Of a DNA stretch of 64,000 nucleotides, positions 1 through 8,924 are shown in pieces. The position numbers were made by a program, and so were the translations under genes. The notes beneath the pieces were generated by a model that was not told the DNA's origin, made no database searches, and was given only the letters and a program-made list of their open reading frames with translations. Numbering within the stretch: the stretch's first letter is position 1; every line of letters begins with the position of its first letter. The stretch comes from Lysobacter enzymogenes (GTDB lineage: Bacteria; Pseudomonadota; Gammaproteobacteria; Xanthomonadales; Xanthomonadaceae): NCBI RefSeq assembly GCF_900106525.1, contig NZ_FNOG01000008.1:286127-350126 (forward strand). The letters are read 5' to 3'.

Positions 1-1
1 G

Positions 2-382
2 GGCATCGATGCGACCCCGACCAACCAGGTCCTCGGCGACCCGCTGCGCGCCCAGCCGTGGTTGTGGATGGGCTTCGCGGTGCTGATCGCGCCGGCCTAC
101 GAAGAGCTGCTGTTCCGCCGGGTGCTGTTCGGCCGGCTGTGGGCCGCGGGCCGGCCGTGGCTCGGGCTGGTGTTGAGTTCGATCGCCTTCGCCCTGGTCC
201 ACGAACCGCCCGGGCTCGGCGCCGGCCGCGGTTGGGGCGTGCTGGTGCTGTGGAGCGTGTACGCCACCATGGGCGCGATATTCGCCTGGATCTACCGCCG
301 CACCGGCAGCCTGTGGACGCCCTACCTGGCCCACGCCGGCAACAACCTCGTCGCCTGCCTGGCGCTGATGGCCGGGGTCTGA
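2..382 (+). CDS. CPBP family intramembrane metalloprotease, 3' part
   Basis: The frame is open from the first bases of the window, so the 5' end is missing. The visible part has the CPBP/Abi hallmark EELLFRR about 38 residues in, a hydrophobic stretch SSIAFALVHE with the second-motif histidine, and a late segment LAHAGNNLVA matching the third conserved motif (HxxxN). CPBP proteins are multi-pass membrane glutamic/metallo-proteases related to prenyl-protein CAAX endopeptidases. In bacteria they process or modify membrane proteins, but the substrate here cannot be deduced. The next gene starts 101 bp downstream on the same strand. Confidence 0.85.
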   Translation, partial: GIDATPTNQVLGDPLRAQPWLWMGFAVLIAPAYEELLFRRVLFGRLWAAGRPWLGLVLSSIAFALVHEPPGLGAGRGWGVLVLWSVYATMGAIFAWIYRRTGSLWTPYLAHAGNNLVACLALMAGV

Positions 383-483
383 GCCCACAGCCCGCGCCCA
401 CTGCGCGCAGCCCGCACCGCTATTGACGATCCGTTAATCCGGCCGGCGCTACAAAGCCGTTATCGCTTTGGGGACAACCGGCA

Positions 484-1287
484 ATGAAACGCATCCTGCT
501 TGGGCTCACGATCGCAGCCTTGGCCGCCGCCTGCGCCACCACCACGTCGCCGACCGGGCGCACCCAGCACGTCGGCGGGGTCTCCAAGGCCCAGCTCGAC
601 GAAATGGGCGCGCAGGCCTTCGCCGAGGCCAAGAAGAAAGAGCGCATCAGCACCGACCAGCGCCAGAACGCCTACGTGCGCTGCGTGGTGAACTCGATCA
701 CGCGCGAACTGCCGCCGGGTTGGCAGGCCAATTGGGAAGTGGCCGTGTTCGTCGATAGTTCCCCCAACGCCTTTGCCCTTCCTGGCGGAAAGGTTGGCGT
801 AAACACGGGGATTTTTACCGTCGCCAAGAACCAGGACCAACTTGCGGCGGTGATTTCGCACGAAATCGGCCACGTAGTTTCGCGTCACCACGACGAGCGC
901 ATCACCCGCCAGATGGGCAGCCAGGTCGCGCTCAACGTGCTCGGCAGCCTGGTCGGCGCGCGCTACGGCGACGGCGCTGCCGGCGCCACCAGCCAGCTCG
1001 GCGGCGCGGCCCTGCAGACCGCCTTCCTGCTGCCCGGTTCGCGCACTCAGGAGAGCGAGGCGGACGTGGTGGGTCAACGACTTATGGCACAGGCGGGCTA
1101 CGACCCGAGGCAGGCGGTGGACCTGTGGCAGAACATGATCGCGGCCAGCAGCACGCGCCCGCCGCAGTGGCTGTCGACCCACCCGGACCCGCAGGCCCGC
1201 ATCCACGAACTGGGCGCCCGGGCCGGTGCGCTGATCCCGGTCTACGAACAAGCGCGGGCGGCCGGCCGTACGCCCAAGTGTGGATGA
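484..1287 (+). CDS. M48 family metallopeptidase, lipoprotein (LoiP/BepA-like)
   Basis: The product has 267 residues. A lipoprotein signal with cysteine 17 in the lipobox (LAAACA) predicts anchoring to the outer or inner membrane on the periplasmic side. The M48 zinc motif HEIGH lies at residues 126-130, and the third zinc ligand is in the SEAD motif near residue 192. The length suits the single-domain LoiP/YggG-type peptidases, which act in outer-membrane protein quality control. It lacks the TPR tail of BepA, although the next gene encodes a separate TPR protein and the two could cooperate (inference). The ATG at 484 is chosen because it gives a clean signal peptide. Confidence 0.9.
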   Translation: MKRILLGLTIAALAAACATTTSPTGRTQHVGGVSKAQLDEMGAQAFAEAKKKERISTDQRQNAYVRCVVNSITRELPPGWQANWEVAVFVDSSPNAFALPGGKVGVNTGIFTVAKNQDQLAAVISHEIGHVVSRHHDERITRQMGSQVALNVLGSLVGARYGDGAAGATSQLGGAALQTAFLLPGSRTQESEADVVGQRLMAQAGYDPRQAVDLWQNMIAASSTRPPQWLSTHPDPQARIHELGARAGALIPVYEQARAAGRTPKCG

Positions 1288-1424
1288 TGGTTGCGTGAAA
1301 AAGGCGGCCCGAACCCGTATCGCGCAGCCCCAAGTTTCTGTTAGGTTGGCGGCCCCTTGGCCTTGCGCCGGTCCCGCCGCGAGGCCCCGGTCTGCGGCCG
1401 CTGAGCCCTTTGAAAGGTGAGTCC

Positions 1425-2633
1425 ATGAACAAGCAACCCACCCGTCGCAGCACCTTGCTCGCCGCCGCCATCGGTGCGGTGCTGGTGTTCGGTGCCGTGA
1501 CCCAGGTCAACGCCCAGACCGCCTCCGAGCGCAGCGCCCAGCGCCGCGCCGCGAAGGACAGCAAGCCGGCCAAGCAGGAAAACCAGTACCCGAACGCGAC
1601 CCGCACCGCGCCGGAAGCCAAGGCCTCGTCCAAGGGCGGCGCCAAGCTGCAGAAGATGATGGACGCGTTCGACAAGGAGAAGTTCCCGGAGGCCCGCGCC
1701 CAGGCCGACGCGATCATCGCCGACGCCGGTCTCAATCCGTACGAACGCTCCTTCGCCGCGCAGATCGGCTTCCAGGTCGCTTACGACGCCGACGACAACA
1801 AGGCGGCGATCGAGTACCTGAAGAAGGCCATCGAGATCAACGGCCTCGACAACAACGCCCACTTCGACCGCATGTTCGTCCTGGCCCAGCTGCAGCTGCA
1901 GGAAGAGCAGTACACCGAGTCGCTGGCGACCATGGACCGCTTCCTCAGCGAGTCCAAGAGCACCAAGCCCGAGCACCTGATCGTCAAGGGCAACGCGCTG
2001 TACCGCCTGGAGCGCTACCCGGACGCGGCCAAGATCATCAAGCAGGCCGTCGACGCCTCGCCCGATCCGAAGCAGGAATGGCTGCAGCTGCTGATGGCGT
2101 CGTACGTCGAGAACAACCAGGGCGCCGACGCGGCCAAGGTCGCCGAGTCGATCGCCGCCAAGAATCCGAACGACAAGCGCGCGCAGATGAACGTCGCCGC
2201 GGTCTACTCGCAGTCGGACATGCTCGACAAGGCCGCCGCGGTGCTGGAAAAGATGCGCGCCGCCGGCCAGTTCACCGAAGACAAGGATTATCGTCAGCTT
2301 TACGCCACCTACCTTAATCTCGACAAGAAAGAGAAGGAGGCGATCGGGGTCATCAACGAGGGTCTGCAGAAGGGCATCCTCAAGCCCGACTACCAGGCCT
2401 ACGTGGCGCTGGCCCAGGCCTACTATTACTCCGATCAGATCGGCCCTGCGGTCGATGCGTACAAGAAGGCGGCTCCGCTCGCGCCGGACGGTGAGACGTA
2501 CCTCAATCTCGCCCGTGTGCTGTGGCAGGAAGACCGCATTCCCGAGGCCAAGGAAGCCGCCAAGCAGGCGATCGCAAAGGGCGTGAAGAAGCCCGAGGAC
2601 GCCAACAAGATTCTCGCGCTGAAAGGCAAGTAA
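1425..2633 (+). CDS. Secreted tetratricopeptide-repeat protein
   Basis: The product has 402 residues. A signal peptide (LLAAAIGAVLVFGAV) is cleaved near VNAQ, so it is probably periplasmic. A charged linker is followed by repeated helical pairs of TPR type from about residue 75 to the C-terminus, such as NKAAIEYLKKAIEING and RYPDAAKIIKQAVDAS. A TTG 15 bases upstream is in frame, but the ATG at 1425 follows an AAGGTGAG ribosome-binding site and starts the signal peptide, so I use it. It sits directly upstream of tonB. TPR proteins at this position have been proposed to help TonB systems, but the sequence gives no direct link. Confidence 0.85.
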   Translation: MNKQPTRRSTLLAAAIGAVLVFGAVTQVNAQTASERSAQRRAAKDSKPAKQENQYPNATRTAPEAKASSKGGAKLQKMMDAFDKEKFPEARAQADAIIADAGLNPYERSFAAQIGFQVAYDADDNKAAIEYLKKAIEINGLDNNAHFDRMFVLAQLQLQEEQYTESLATMDRFLSESKSTKPEHLIVKGNALYRLERYPDAAKIIKQAVDASPDPKQEWLQLLMASYVENNQGADAAKVAESIAAKNPNDKRAQMNVAAVYSQSDMLDKAAAVLEKMRAAGQFTEDKDYRQLYATYLNLDKKEKEAIGVINEGLQKGILKPDYQAYVALAQAYYYSDQIGPAVDAYKKAAPLAPDGETYLNLARVLWQEDRIPEAKEAAKQAIAKGVKKPEDANKILALKGK

Positions 2634-2658
2634 TTTCAGCGTGTAGGGCCGGCCGCGC

Positions 2659-2688
2659 TTGTAAACCTGTGACGCGGTTTGGTATATG
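2659..2688 (+). promoter_or_regulatory. Possible sigma-70 promoter of the tonB operon
   Basis: TTGTAA at 2659-2664 and TATATG at 2683-2688 are separated by 18 bases, in an AT-rich patch just ahead of tonB. Both hexamers are only partial matches to the consensus. No recognisable Fur box was found by eye. Confidence 0.35.
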
Positions 2689-2731
2689 CTAGGAGGTTCC
2701 CGCAACTGGAAACGGTTGCAGGAACCGAACG

Positions 2732-3457
2732 ATGGCCCGAGGCGCCCAGGCGTCCGGTAACACCTCCCGAGCTGACGGCATGACGCAAGACCTCGAACTC
2801 CAAGTTAGGAAAGATGACGACCGCGAAGGCTTGAACTGGGCACGTATTGCCGGTATCACCTGCGCGATCGCCGTGCATGCTGCGGCGCTGCTGTTGTTGC
2901 TGGCCCCGATGACTCCGCCCGCCCAGCAGCAGGACAAGGAGGAGGTGACGATGGTCAACATCATCAAGCCGCCGCCGCCGCCCCCGCCGCCGCCGCCGCC
3001 GCCGCCGGAGCCGCCGAAGGAAATCAAGCAGCCGCCGAAGGAGCTGTCGCCGCCGCGTCCGACTCCGACGCCGCCGCCGCCGGACCAGCCGCCGATCGAG
3101 AACGTCGATCCGAGCCCGATCGATCCGCCCGCTCCGCCGCCGGCTCCGCCCGCGCCGCCGCAGGTGGCCAGCGATATCGGCTCGAGCGTGGATCCGTCCT
3201 CGCGTCGCCTGAACCCGCCGAAGTACCCGCCGACCGAAGCCCGTCAGGGCGTGGGCGGTACCGTAGTCCTCGTGATCAGCATCGACGGCCAGGGCAACGT
3301 GCTGGACGTGCAGGTCGAGAAGTCCAGCCGCAACCGCAACCTGGACCGAGCGGCCATGGATGCCGCGCGCAAGTGGCGCTTCAACCCCGAAATGAAAAAC
3401 GGTCAACCGGTCGCCAGCCGCGTCCGCGTCCCCGTCGATTTCGTCCCGCCGACCTGA
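2732..3457 (+). CDS. tonB: TonB energy-transducing protein
   Basis: TonB carries the proton motive force from ExbB/ExbD in the inner membrane to TonB-dependent outer-membrane receptors. The 241 residues show a cytoplasmic N-terminus, one membrane segment at about 38-59 that includes the conserved histidine (CAIAVHA, His49), a long proline-rich spacer at about 74-150 with an almost unbroken polyproline run, and a C-terminal TonB domain (YPPTEARQGVGGTV, RAAMDAARKWRFNP). The ATG at 2732 has AGGAA seven bases upstream. An internal ATG at 2780 (MTQDLELQV) is a possible alternative. It heads the tonB-exbB-exbD-exbD operon. Confidence 0.95.
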   Translation: MARGAQASGNTSRADGMTQDLELQVRKDDDREGLNWARIAGITCAIAVHAAALLLLLAPMTPPAQQQDKEEVTMVNIIKPPPPPPPPPPPPPEPPKEIKQPPKELSPPRPTPTPPPPDQPPIENVDPSPIDPPAPPPAPPAPPQVASDIGSSVDPSSRRLNPPKYPPTEARQGVGGTVVLVISIDGQGNVLDVQVEKSSRNRNLDRAAMDAARKWRFNPEMKNGQPVASRVRVPVDFVPPT

Positions 3458-3541
3458 TCGGGGTCGGTTGGACACGCTAGTTGTGTCGTTCGTTCCGCGT
3501 AAAACATTTCTTCCTTTCCACGACATTCAAAGGTAAGCGTC

Positions 3542-4291
3542 ATGCTGCAGCAAACCACCACCGCCGCCGCCGGAGGCTCCAACGCTGAAGCGCTCCAGCA
3601 GATGAGCTTTTCGCATCTGTTGCAGAACTTCGACCTCGTCGGCTGGATCGTGTTCATCACGCTCACGCTGATGTCGGTTCTGTCGGTCTACTGGATCGTC
3701 ATCAATTTCGTTAAGAACCTGCGCCTGCGCGGTTCCTCGGACCGCGTCGTCAGCACGTTCTGGGAAACCCCGAACGCGCAGGACGCGATCCGCTACATGG
3801 AAGAGCAGCCGCGCAGCGAGCCGTTCTCCAAGATCGCCCTGGACGCCGCTCAGGCCGCCGCTCACCACCAGCGCCATGAAGGTTCGCGCCTGGTCGAGTC
3901 GCTGAACCGTTCGGAGTTCGTCGATCGCGCCCTGCGTCAGGCCGTGACCCGCGAGAGCTCGCGTCTGGAAGCCGGTCTGACCGTGCTCGCCACCGTCGGT
4001 TCGACCGCGCCGTTCGTCGGCCTGCTCGGCACCGTGTGGGGCATCTACCACGCCCTGCTGCGCCTGGGCGCCTCGGGCGAGTCCTCGATCCAGGCCGTCG
4101 CCGGCCCGGTGGGCGAAGCGCTGATCATGACCGCGATCGGTCTGTTCGTCGCGATCCCGGCGGTGCTCGCGTACAACTTCTTCGTGCGCCTGAACCGCGT
4201 CACGAACAACAAGTTCGACACCTTCGCGCACGACCTGCACGACTTCTTCGCCACCGGCTCGCGCGTCGGCGAAGTGTCGAACAAGCGCTAA
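3542..4291 (+). CDS. exbB: ExbB/TolQ/MotA-family proton channel protein
   Basis: The product has 249 residues and is an inner-membrane partner of TonB and ExbD. It has three membrane segments: one near residues 38-60 (VGWIVFITLTLMSVLSVYW), and two in the C-terminal half around the family signature TAPFVGLLGTVWGIYHAL and the later IGLFVAIPAVLAYNFF. The large cytoplasmic loop lies between the first and second segments, as in ExbB. It follows tonB by 84 bp on the same strand and precedes exbD by 43 bp, so a single transcript is likely. Confidence 0.95.
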   Translation: MLQQTTTAAAGGSNAEALQQMSFSHLLQNFDLVGWIVFITLTLMSVLSVYWIVINFVKNLRLRGSSDRVVSTFWETPNAQDAIRYMEEQPRSEPFSKIALDAAQAAAHHQRHEGSRLVESLNRSEFVDRALRQAVTRESSRLEAGLTVLATVGSTAPFVGLLGTVWGIYHALLRLGASGESSIQAVAGPVGEALIMTAIGLFVAIPAVLAYNFFVRLNRVTNNKFDTFAHDLHDFFATGSRVGEVSNKR

Positions 4292-4334
4292 GCGCAACAC
4301 GTCTCCCATTTAGCGTAGCTCCTGGAGTTCGGAC

Positions 4335-4748
4335 ATGGCCTTTAGTTCAGGCGACACCGGCGGCCCGATGGCCACAATCAACGTCACGCCCCTCGTGGAC
4401 GTGATGCTGGTGCTGCTGATCATTTTCATGATCACGGCGCCGTTGATGACGCATAAGGTCGAAATCAAGCTGCCCGAGGCCACGCTGAAGAAGATCGACG
4501 AAGCGCCGAAGATCACGCCGATCACCTTGGCGATCCAAGAAGACGGTCACATCTACTGGAACGACGAGCCGATCACCGCCGACCAGCTCGAGAGCCGTCT
4601 TTCGGTCGAAGCGCAGAAAACCCCGCAGCCGCCGATCAACGTCCGCGGGGACCGCACGACCAAGTACCGCACGATCAACAACGTGGTGACCATCGCGCAG
4701 AAGCAAGGCATGCGTAAGGTCGGCTTCGTCGCGATCAAAGAACGCTAA
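4335..4748 (+). CDS. exbD: ExbD biopolymer transport protein, first copy
   Basis: The product has 137 residues. It has a short cytoplasmic N-terminus, one membrane helix starting at [15 protein letters not shown] with the essential protonatable aspartate (Asp22), and a periplasmic domain ending MRKVGFVAIKER. ExbD sits inside the ExbB pentamer and couples proton flow to TonB. The second copy begins 15 bp downstream. Two consecutive exbD genes after exbB are also known in Xanthomonas (exbD1, exbD2). Confidence 0.94.
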   Translation: MAFSSGDTGGPMATINVTPLVDVMLVLLIIFMITAPLMTHKVEIKLPEATLKKIDEAPKITPITLAIQEDGHIYWNDEPITADQLESRLSVEAQKTPQPPINVRGDRTTKYRTINNVVTIAQKQGMRKVGFVAIKER

Positions 4749-4763
4749 TCGGAGATCGGGAAC

Positions 4764-5180
4764 ATGGCTTTCAGCAACAACTCCTCCGATAGCGGCGCGA
4801 TTTCGGACATCAACGTCACCCCGCTGGTTGACGTGCTCCTGGTGCTGTTGATCATCTTCATGGTCACGGCGCCGACGGTGTCCTATCCGATCGACGTCAA
4901 TCTTCCGCAGCCGACGCTCAACCCGCCGCCGCAGACCTCCGAGCCGCCGCCGCCGATCGCCTTGCGCATCGACGCCACCGGCCAGGTGTTCTGGAACAAC
5001 AACCCCACGCCGCTCGCGGCGATCCCGGGGATGATGAACGAAACGGTGCAGCGCGATCCCACCAACCAACCTCTGCTAGAAATCGACACCAACGAAGACG
5101 CCGAATACGGCGTGCTCGCCAAGGTGCTGGCTTACGCCAAAAACGCAGACATGAAAAAGATCGGTTTCGTCCAGAAGTAA
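4764..5180 (+). CDS. exbD2: ExbD biopolymer transport protein, second copy
   Basis: The product has 138 residues and the same architecture as the preceding copy. [17 protein letters not shown] carries the conserved aspartate (Asp23), and the periplasmic domain ends MKKIGFVQK. It differs in having a proline-rich stretch after the membrane helix ([16 protein letters not shown]). In Xanthomonas campestris exbD2 is reported to be dispensable for iron uptake but needed for some plant interactions; that is family knowledge and cannot be read here. A strong terminator begins 30 bp downstream. Confidence 0.93.
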   Translation: MAFSNNSSDSGAISDINVTPLVDVLLVLLIIFMVTAPTVSYPIDVNLPQPTLNPPPQTSEPPPPIALRIDATGQVFWNNNPTPLAAIPGMMNETVQRDPTNQPLLEIDTNEDAEYGVLAKVLAYAKNADMKKIGFVQK

Positions 5181-5210
5181 TTTCGTTCGGAACCGACGCT
5201 TACCGTCGTG

Positions 5211-5241
5211 AAACGCCGCCCAACCGGGCGGCGTTTTTTTT
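5211..5241 (+). terminator. Rho-independent terminator after exbD2
   Basis: A perfect 11-bp stem (5211-5221 with 5226-5236) around the loop AACC, followed by a T run through 5241. It closes the tonB-exbB-exbD-exbD2 transcript. Confidence 0.9.
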
Positions 5242-5393
5242 GGCTGTCCCGCCGCGGCGTGGGGGCCGGCGGGCATGGACAGTCGCAGCCTGGGGCGCCC
5301 CGCGGCGGGCGTCCGGACGCGCCTGCTTGCGCACCCGGGGGCGGCGGGATTAACGTCGAAGCGGGTATCCCGCCCCAAGGATGGAGGTAGCTC

Positions 5394-5798
5394 ATGGCCG
5401 TTTCCGCGTATTCCGCTGCTGGCCGTTTCCGCGACGAGACCGTCGCCGAGATCAATGTGACCCCGCTGGTCGACGTGATGCTGGTCCTGCTGATCATCTT
5501 CATGGTGACCGCGCCGGCGCTGACCGGGCAGCTCAAGGTCAGCCTGCCCATCACCACCCCGATCGATGTCGTGGACCCGCCGAAAGCCGAGTTGAGCGTG
5601 CAGCAGGACGGCAGCTTCGTGCTCGATGGCCGGGCGATGACGCGCGCGCAACTGTCGGCCGCGCTGTCAGCGCTCGCCGCCGAGCATCCCGACCTGGCGT
5701 TGAGCGTCGACACCAATGCCGATGCGGACTACCAGGCCTTCGCGCAGGCGTTGGCCACGGCGGACGCGGCCGGGATCCGTAATCTGTCGACGAGGTAA
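5394..5798 (+). CDS. ExbD-family protein, third copy, separate transcription unit
   Basis: The product has 134 residues. It contains [17 protein letters not shown] with the conserved aspartate (Asp27), then a periplasmic domain ending AAGIRNLSTR. It is cut off from the tonB operon by the terminator at 5211-5241 and a 150-bp gap, and has its own terminator downstream, so it is probably transcribed independently. Its C-terminus is closer to TolR-like ExbD proteins than to the two neighbouring copies. A GGAGG ribosome-binding site lies six bases before the ATG. It may serve a subset of TonB-dependent receptors (inference). Confidence 0.9.
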   Translation: MAVSAYSAAGRFRDETVAEINVTPLVDVMLVLLIIFMVTAPALTGQLKVSLPITTPIDVVDPPKAELSVQQDGSFVLDGRAMTRAQLSAALSALAAEHPDLALSVDTNADADYQAFAQALATADAAGIRNLSTR

Positions 5799-5836
5799 GG
5801 CCGCTGCGGGCGTTGCGCCTGCTGCTAAGCTGCGCC

Positions 5837-5870
5837 GAAAACGGCCGCCGGATGGGCGGCCGTTTTCTTT
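5837..5870 (+). terminator. Rho-independent terminator after the third exbD
   Basis: A 13-bp perfect inverted repeat (5837-5849 with 5855-5867) around a 5-base loop, ending in a T-rich tract. It marks the left edge of the DnaA-box array. Confidence 0.9.
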
Positions 5871-5887
5871 GGGGGCGAAGGCGTGGG

Positions 5888-7922
5888 TTGTCCACAGCGT
5901 TGCGATGGGCGATGTCGGCTTCGCATGTCGTGGCAGGTCCGGCGCGGCAGCGACGACATGGGCGCGACTGGCGGGACTTGTCCACAGCATCGTCGCTGTG
6001 GATCCACGCGAGAAGCGCGGAATGCCCGATCTACCCTTCCGACGCGATCGCGATTTGTCCACAAGCGGAGCTCCGCTGAAGTGGACGAGCGGGATATCCA
6101 CAGTCGTTCGGAGTGTGGACAGGTCTAGAGTCTGGACCTGCCCCGCTCAATTCGGCTGCGCTGTGCATAAGTGCGGCGTGCTCGCATGGAGGCAGTAGCT
6201 GGGCGCTCATGGCCGGAGAACTTTGTTGTCCACAGGCGCGATGTCGTAGCCCGATGCTGCAGCGAACAAACGGCATCGCGCCCAGGTGCGGCACCTGCCT
6301 TTGAAATGAAACGGCAAGGCAGCCGGCAACTGCGAGGTGTTGATAAGTCGTCGCGTTCCTGCTGCCGCAAACGCTCACACGCACCGCGCGCGCAAGAACG
6401 CATCGATGCGCGTTGTCCACAGAGGGCTACGCCGCCGTCGTTCGCGTCCGGCCTCGGGATACGCCACCGGACGGCCGCAACACAGCGTGTGCCTCGAACA
6501 GTTGTCCACACCGATGCCGGCCTCCTAGAAAAAGCGAGAAAAACGCCTGAATTTGGTGGGTTTTGTGATGCCCGCGCGAAGACTTATGACAAGACTTGTC
6601 CACAAGGCAGTACAGCGGCCGCAGCCGCGACGGGCCGGCGGATGCGGCACGTCGATGAGCAGTGCATCGCAGGATGTAGCGGACACTTGTCCGAATCTGT
6701 CGTGACGGCGATGGCGGCGGTTCTCGCGGCGCCGCGCGGTGGCTGGGGATTGTCCACAGCGTGGACGCGACCGCTGCGCACGCGCGCTGCCTTGTCAGTG
6801 GGCGCCGGCTGCGCGGCTGGCCTGGCTCGTTGGTCTATTTGTCCACAGAGGTATTGCATCGCCCCTGGTCGCTCGCTCGCGGGTCGGGCGTTGTCCACAG
6901 GTGCAACTACGAACGGGGCTGTGTCTTAGCGACGCTATCTTTCGGGCCGGCGATACCGCGCGGCAATCAGCGGATCTGCCGAAGCGCGCTTTATCCACAT
7001 GTCGCACAGAGCGGCGATGCCGCTGGCCTAGGCGACCGTACAAGTGGAGATTCGCGCGAGATCGCTTTGTGCAGCTACGCCTTTGCATCGTCAGCCGCGC
7101 TTATCCACAAATGCTGGTGGAAGCGTCGGCGCTGCGTGGCTGCTCAATGCTTCTGCATCATGTTCGAAACGGCGCGACACGATGATGCGAGCGAGTTCGT
7201 CGTTGTCCACAGGGATGATTCGAGCGCCGTCGAAATCCTATCCGACGTGGGTTGTCCACAAGTGCGTCTTCGGTGTTCGCAGGGTGCGGGTACGACTCGC
7301 AACGATGTTGCTGTAGAGACTTGTCCACAAGCGAATCGGTGCGACGCCCGCGCGAGCGAATCTTCTCGTCGCGGGCGCGATCGCCGAATCGAACGTGCGA
7401 GCGACGCGCGCAGTTTGTCCACAGATACCGCCTTACGCGCGTATCGCGTCCAAACGCTTGGTGCGCGCTGGTTGGCGAATTCGGCACACGTACTTGTCCA
7501 CAAGACATTCGCATGGTCGCCACCGCGTTGTTTGCGAATCTGTGTGCAATGCGGTTGTCCACAAGTCGTATCGCGGCACCTGTTTGTCCACAGCACTCGC
7601 GGAGCGTGTCGCGGGAGCGTTGCGGCATGTGCGCAGCGCCGATGGCGAGCAATCGTTTATCCACAGAACGTCGGCGATGCTACGGCCGCATGCGTAGTAG
7701 TGATGCGTGCGTCGTCGGCGGTGGACATCGCACCGAAGCGAGCTACCGATCACGCGCGACTGGCTTATCCACACGTGTCGAATCGAATCGCCCGTGACGG
7801 GCGCGGATACGCGAGAGGCAGCGTTGTCGAAAACCCGCTTGTCCACAGGCGCGCCGAGTCGAATACGTCGACACGCACGATTCCGCGCAGCGGCGAGTCG
7901 TCGCGCATACCAGTTGTCCACA
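5888..7922 (+). repeat. Array of 23 DnaA boxes, all in one orientation
   Basis: Exact TTRTCCACA occurs 23 times on the + strand. TTGTCCACA starts at 5888, 5978, 6055, 6226, 6413, 6502, 6596, 6750, 6839, 6891, 7203, 7252, 7321, 7415, 7494, 7555, 7584, 7839 and 7914. TTATCCACA starts at 6991, 7101, 7657 and 7765. I found no exact copy on the - strand here. Near matches are ATATCCACA at 6094 (+), CTGTCCACA at 6114-6122 (-), TTATGCACA at 6162-6170 (-) and TTATCCACT at 7990-7998 (-). Start-to-start spacing is 29-187 bases, average about 92. The region lies between convergent genes, has no credible CDS, and is lower in G+C than its flanks (two 60-base lines I counted were 57-58%). TTATCCACA is the classical DnaA box and TTGTCCACA a common variant. 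Several copies sit in CTTGTCCACAAG, an imperfect palindrome, so another DNA-binding protein remains possible. Confidence 0.85.
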
Positions 7923-8058
7923 AGCACCGCCGCCGTCGAAGCAAACATCGCGGCATCTCATCGGCGCGCACCACCATCGCCAGAGCGGCAGTGGATAACT
8001 CAGCGTCCATCGCCCCGCCGACGCGAGGCCTGCATGCTTCGAACGCCGCCGCCTTGCC

Positions 8059-8814
8059 TCAGCGACTGGCCGCCATCACCGCCAGATAGCCGCGCACCGT
8101 CGCATCGAGGCCGTCATACAGCGCCTCGCCGATCAGCGCATGGCCGATCGACACCTCCAGCACGTTCGGCACGGCGCGCAGGAACGCGCCGAGGTTGGCC
8201 TGGCTCAGGTCGTGCCCGGCGTTGACGCCGAGACCGACGGCCTGGGCGCGGCGGGCGGCGGCAGCGAATTCGGCCAGCGCGGTGCTGGCGTCGCCGGCGG
8301 CGAAGGCCTCGGCGAACGGGCCTGTGTACAACTCGACCCGCTGCGCGCCGAGCTCGGCCGCGCGCTCGATGCCGTCGCGGTCGGCGTCGGCGAACACGCT
8401 GACGCGGCAGCCGAGTTCGCGCAGTTCGGCGATGCGCGGCCGCAGCGCGGCGGCGTCGCGTTCGAAGTCGAAGCCGTGGTCGGAGGTGAGCTGGTCGTCG
8501 CCATCGGGCACCAGCGTCGCCTGCGCCGGGCGAGCGCGTCGGCACAACTCGAGCAGGCCGGGGTAGCCGGCGCGCGGCGGCGCGAACGGGTTGCCTTCGA
8601 TGTTGAACTCGACGCCGCGTGCGTGGGCGAGTTCGGCCAGCGCGTAGACGTCGTATTCGCGGATGTGGCGCGCGTCGGGGCGCGGGTGCACGGTGATGCC
8701 GTGGGCGCCGGCGTCGAGGCAGGCGCGCGCGGCGCGGACCACATCGGGTTCGGACCCACCGCGCGAATTGCGCAGCACCGCGATCTTGTTGACGTTGACG
8801 CTGAGGACGGTCAT
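8059..8814 (-). CDS. pdxJ: Pyridoxine 5'-phosphate synthase
   Basis: PdxJ condenses 1-deoxy-D-xylulose 5-phosphate with 3-amino-2-oxopropyl phosphate to make pyridoxine 5'-phosphate, the last ring-forming step of DXP-dependent vitamin B6 synthesis. The 251 residues begin [20 protein letters not shown], the phosphate- and substrate-binding start typical of the family. They continue with [44 protein letters not shown] and the closing [13 protein letters not shown] barrel motif. An in-frame TTG six bases upstream is ignored in favour of the ATG. It is convergent with the third exbD across the DnaA-box array. Confidence 0.97.
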   Translation of the reverse strand: MTVLSVNVNKIAVLRNSRGGSEPDVVRAARACLDAGAHGITVHPRPDARHIREYDVYALAELAHARGVEFNIEGNPFAPPRAGYPGLLELCRRARPAQATLVPDGDDQLTSDHGFDFERDAAALRPRIAELRELGCRVSVFADADRDGIERAAELGAQRVELYTGPFAEAFAAGDASTALAEFAAAARRAQAVGLGVNAGHDLSQANLGAFLRAVPNVLEVSIGHALIGEALYDGLDATVRGYLAVMAASR

Positions 8815-8879
8815 GGCCAAAGCCTAGCGCGCACTGCGCGTAGCTGCGAGTGCGCAATCTGGCCGCCGTGGTCGCGGCC

Positions 8880-8888
8880 TGTGGACAA
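8880..8888 (-). promoter_or_regulatory. Isolated DnaA-box sequence, opposite orientation
   Basis: TGTGGACAA on the + strand, which is TTGTCCACA on the - strand. It lies just upstream of pdxJ, about 960 bases from the last box of the array, and points the other way. Confidence 0.5.
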
Positions 8889-8924
8889 ACGACGTGTGGC
8901 CGCGGGCGCGATGGCGCGCCGCGC

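Noticed and set aside
2959..3030. The CCG-rich stretch as a simple-sequence repeat or regulatory element
   Set aside because: It encodes the polyproline spacer of TonB in frame, so it is explained by the protein.
5888..7922. The array as the chromosomal origin itself
   Set aside because: No dnaA, rpmH, dnaN or parAB gene is in the window, and I see no clear AT-rich unwinding region. The canonical origin in this family is by dnaA, so I treat the array as origin-proximal at most.
5888..7922. A CRISPR array
   Set aside because: The repeats are only 9 bases, spacing is irregular (29-187), and there are no cas genes.
6761..8089. A 442-residue open frame through the DnaA-box array
   Set aside because: Its peptide is full of repeated CPQ, VHK and similar triplets that come from translating TTGTCCACA in different frames. 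It has no domain or credible start and runs into the 3' end of pdxJ.
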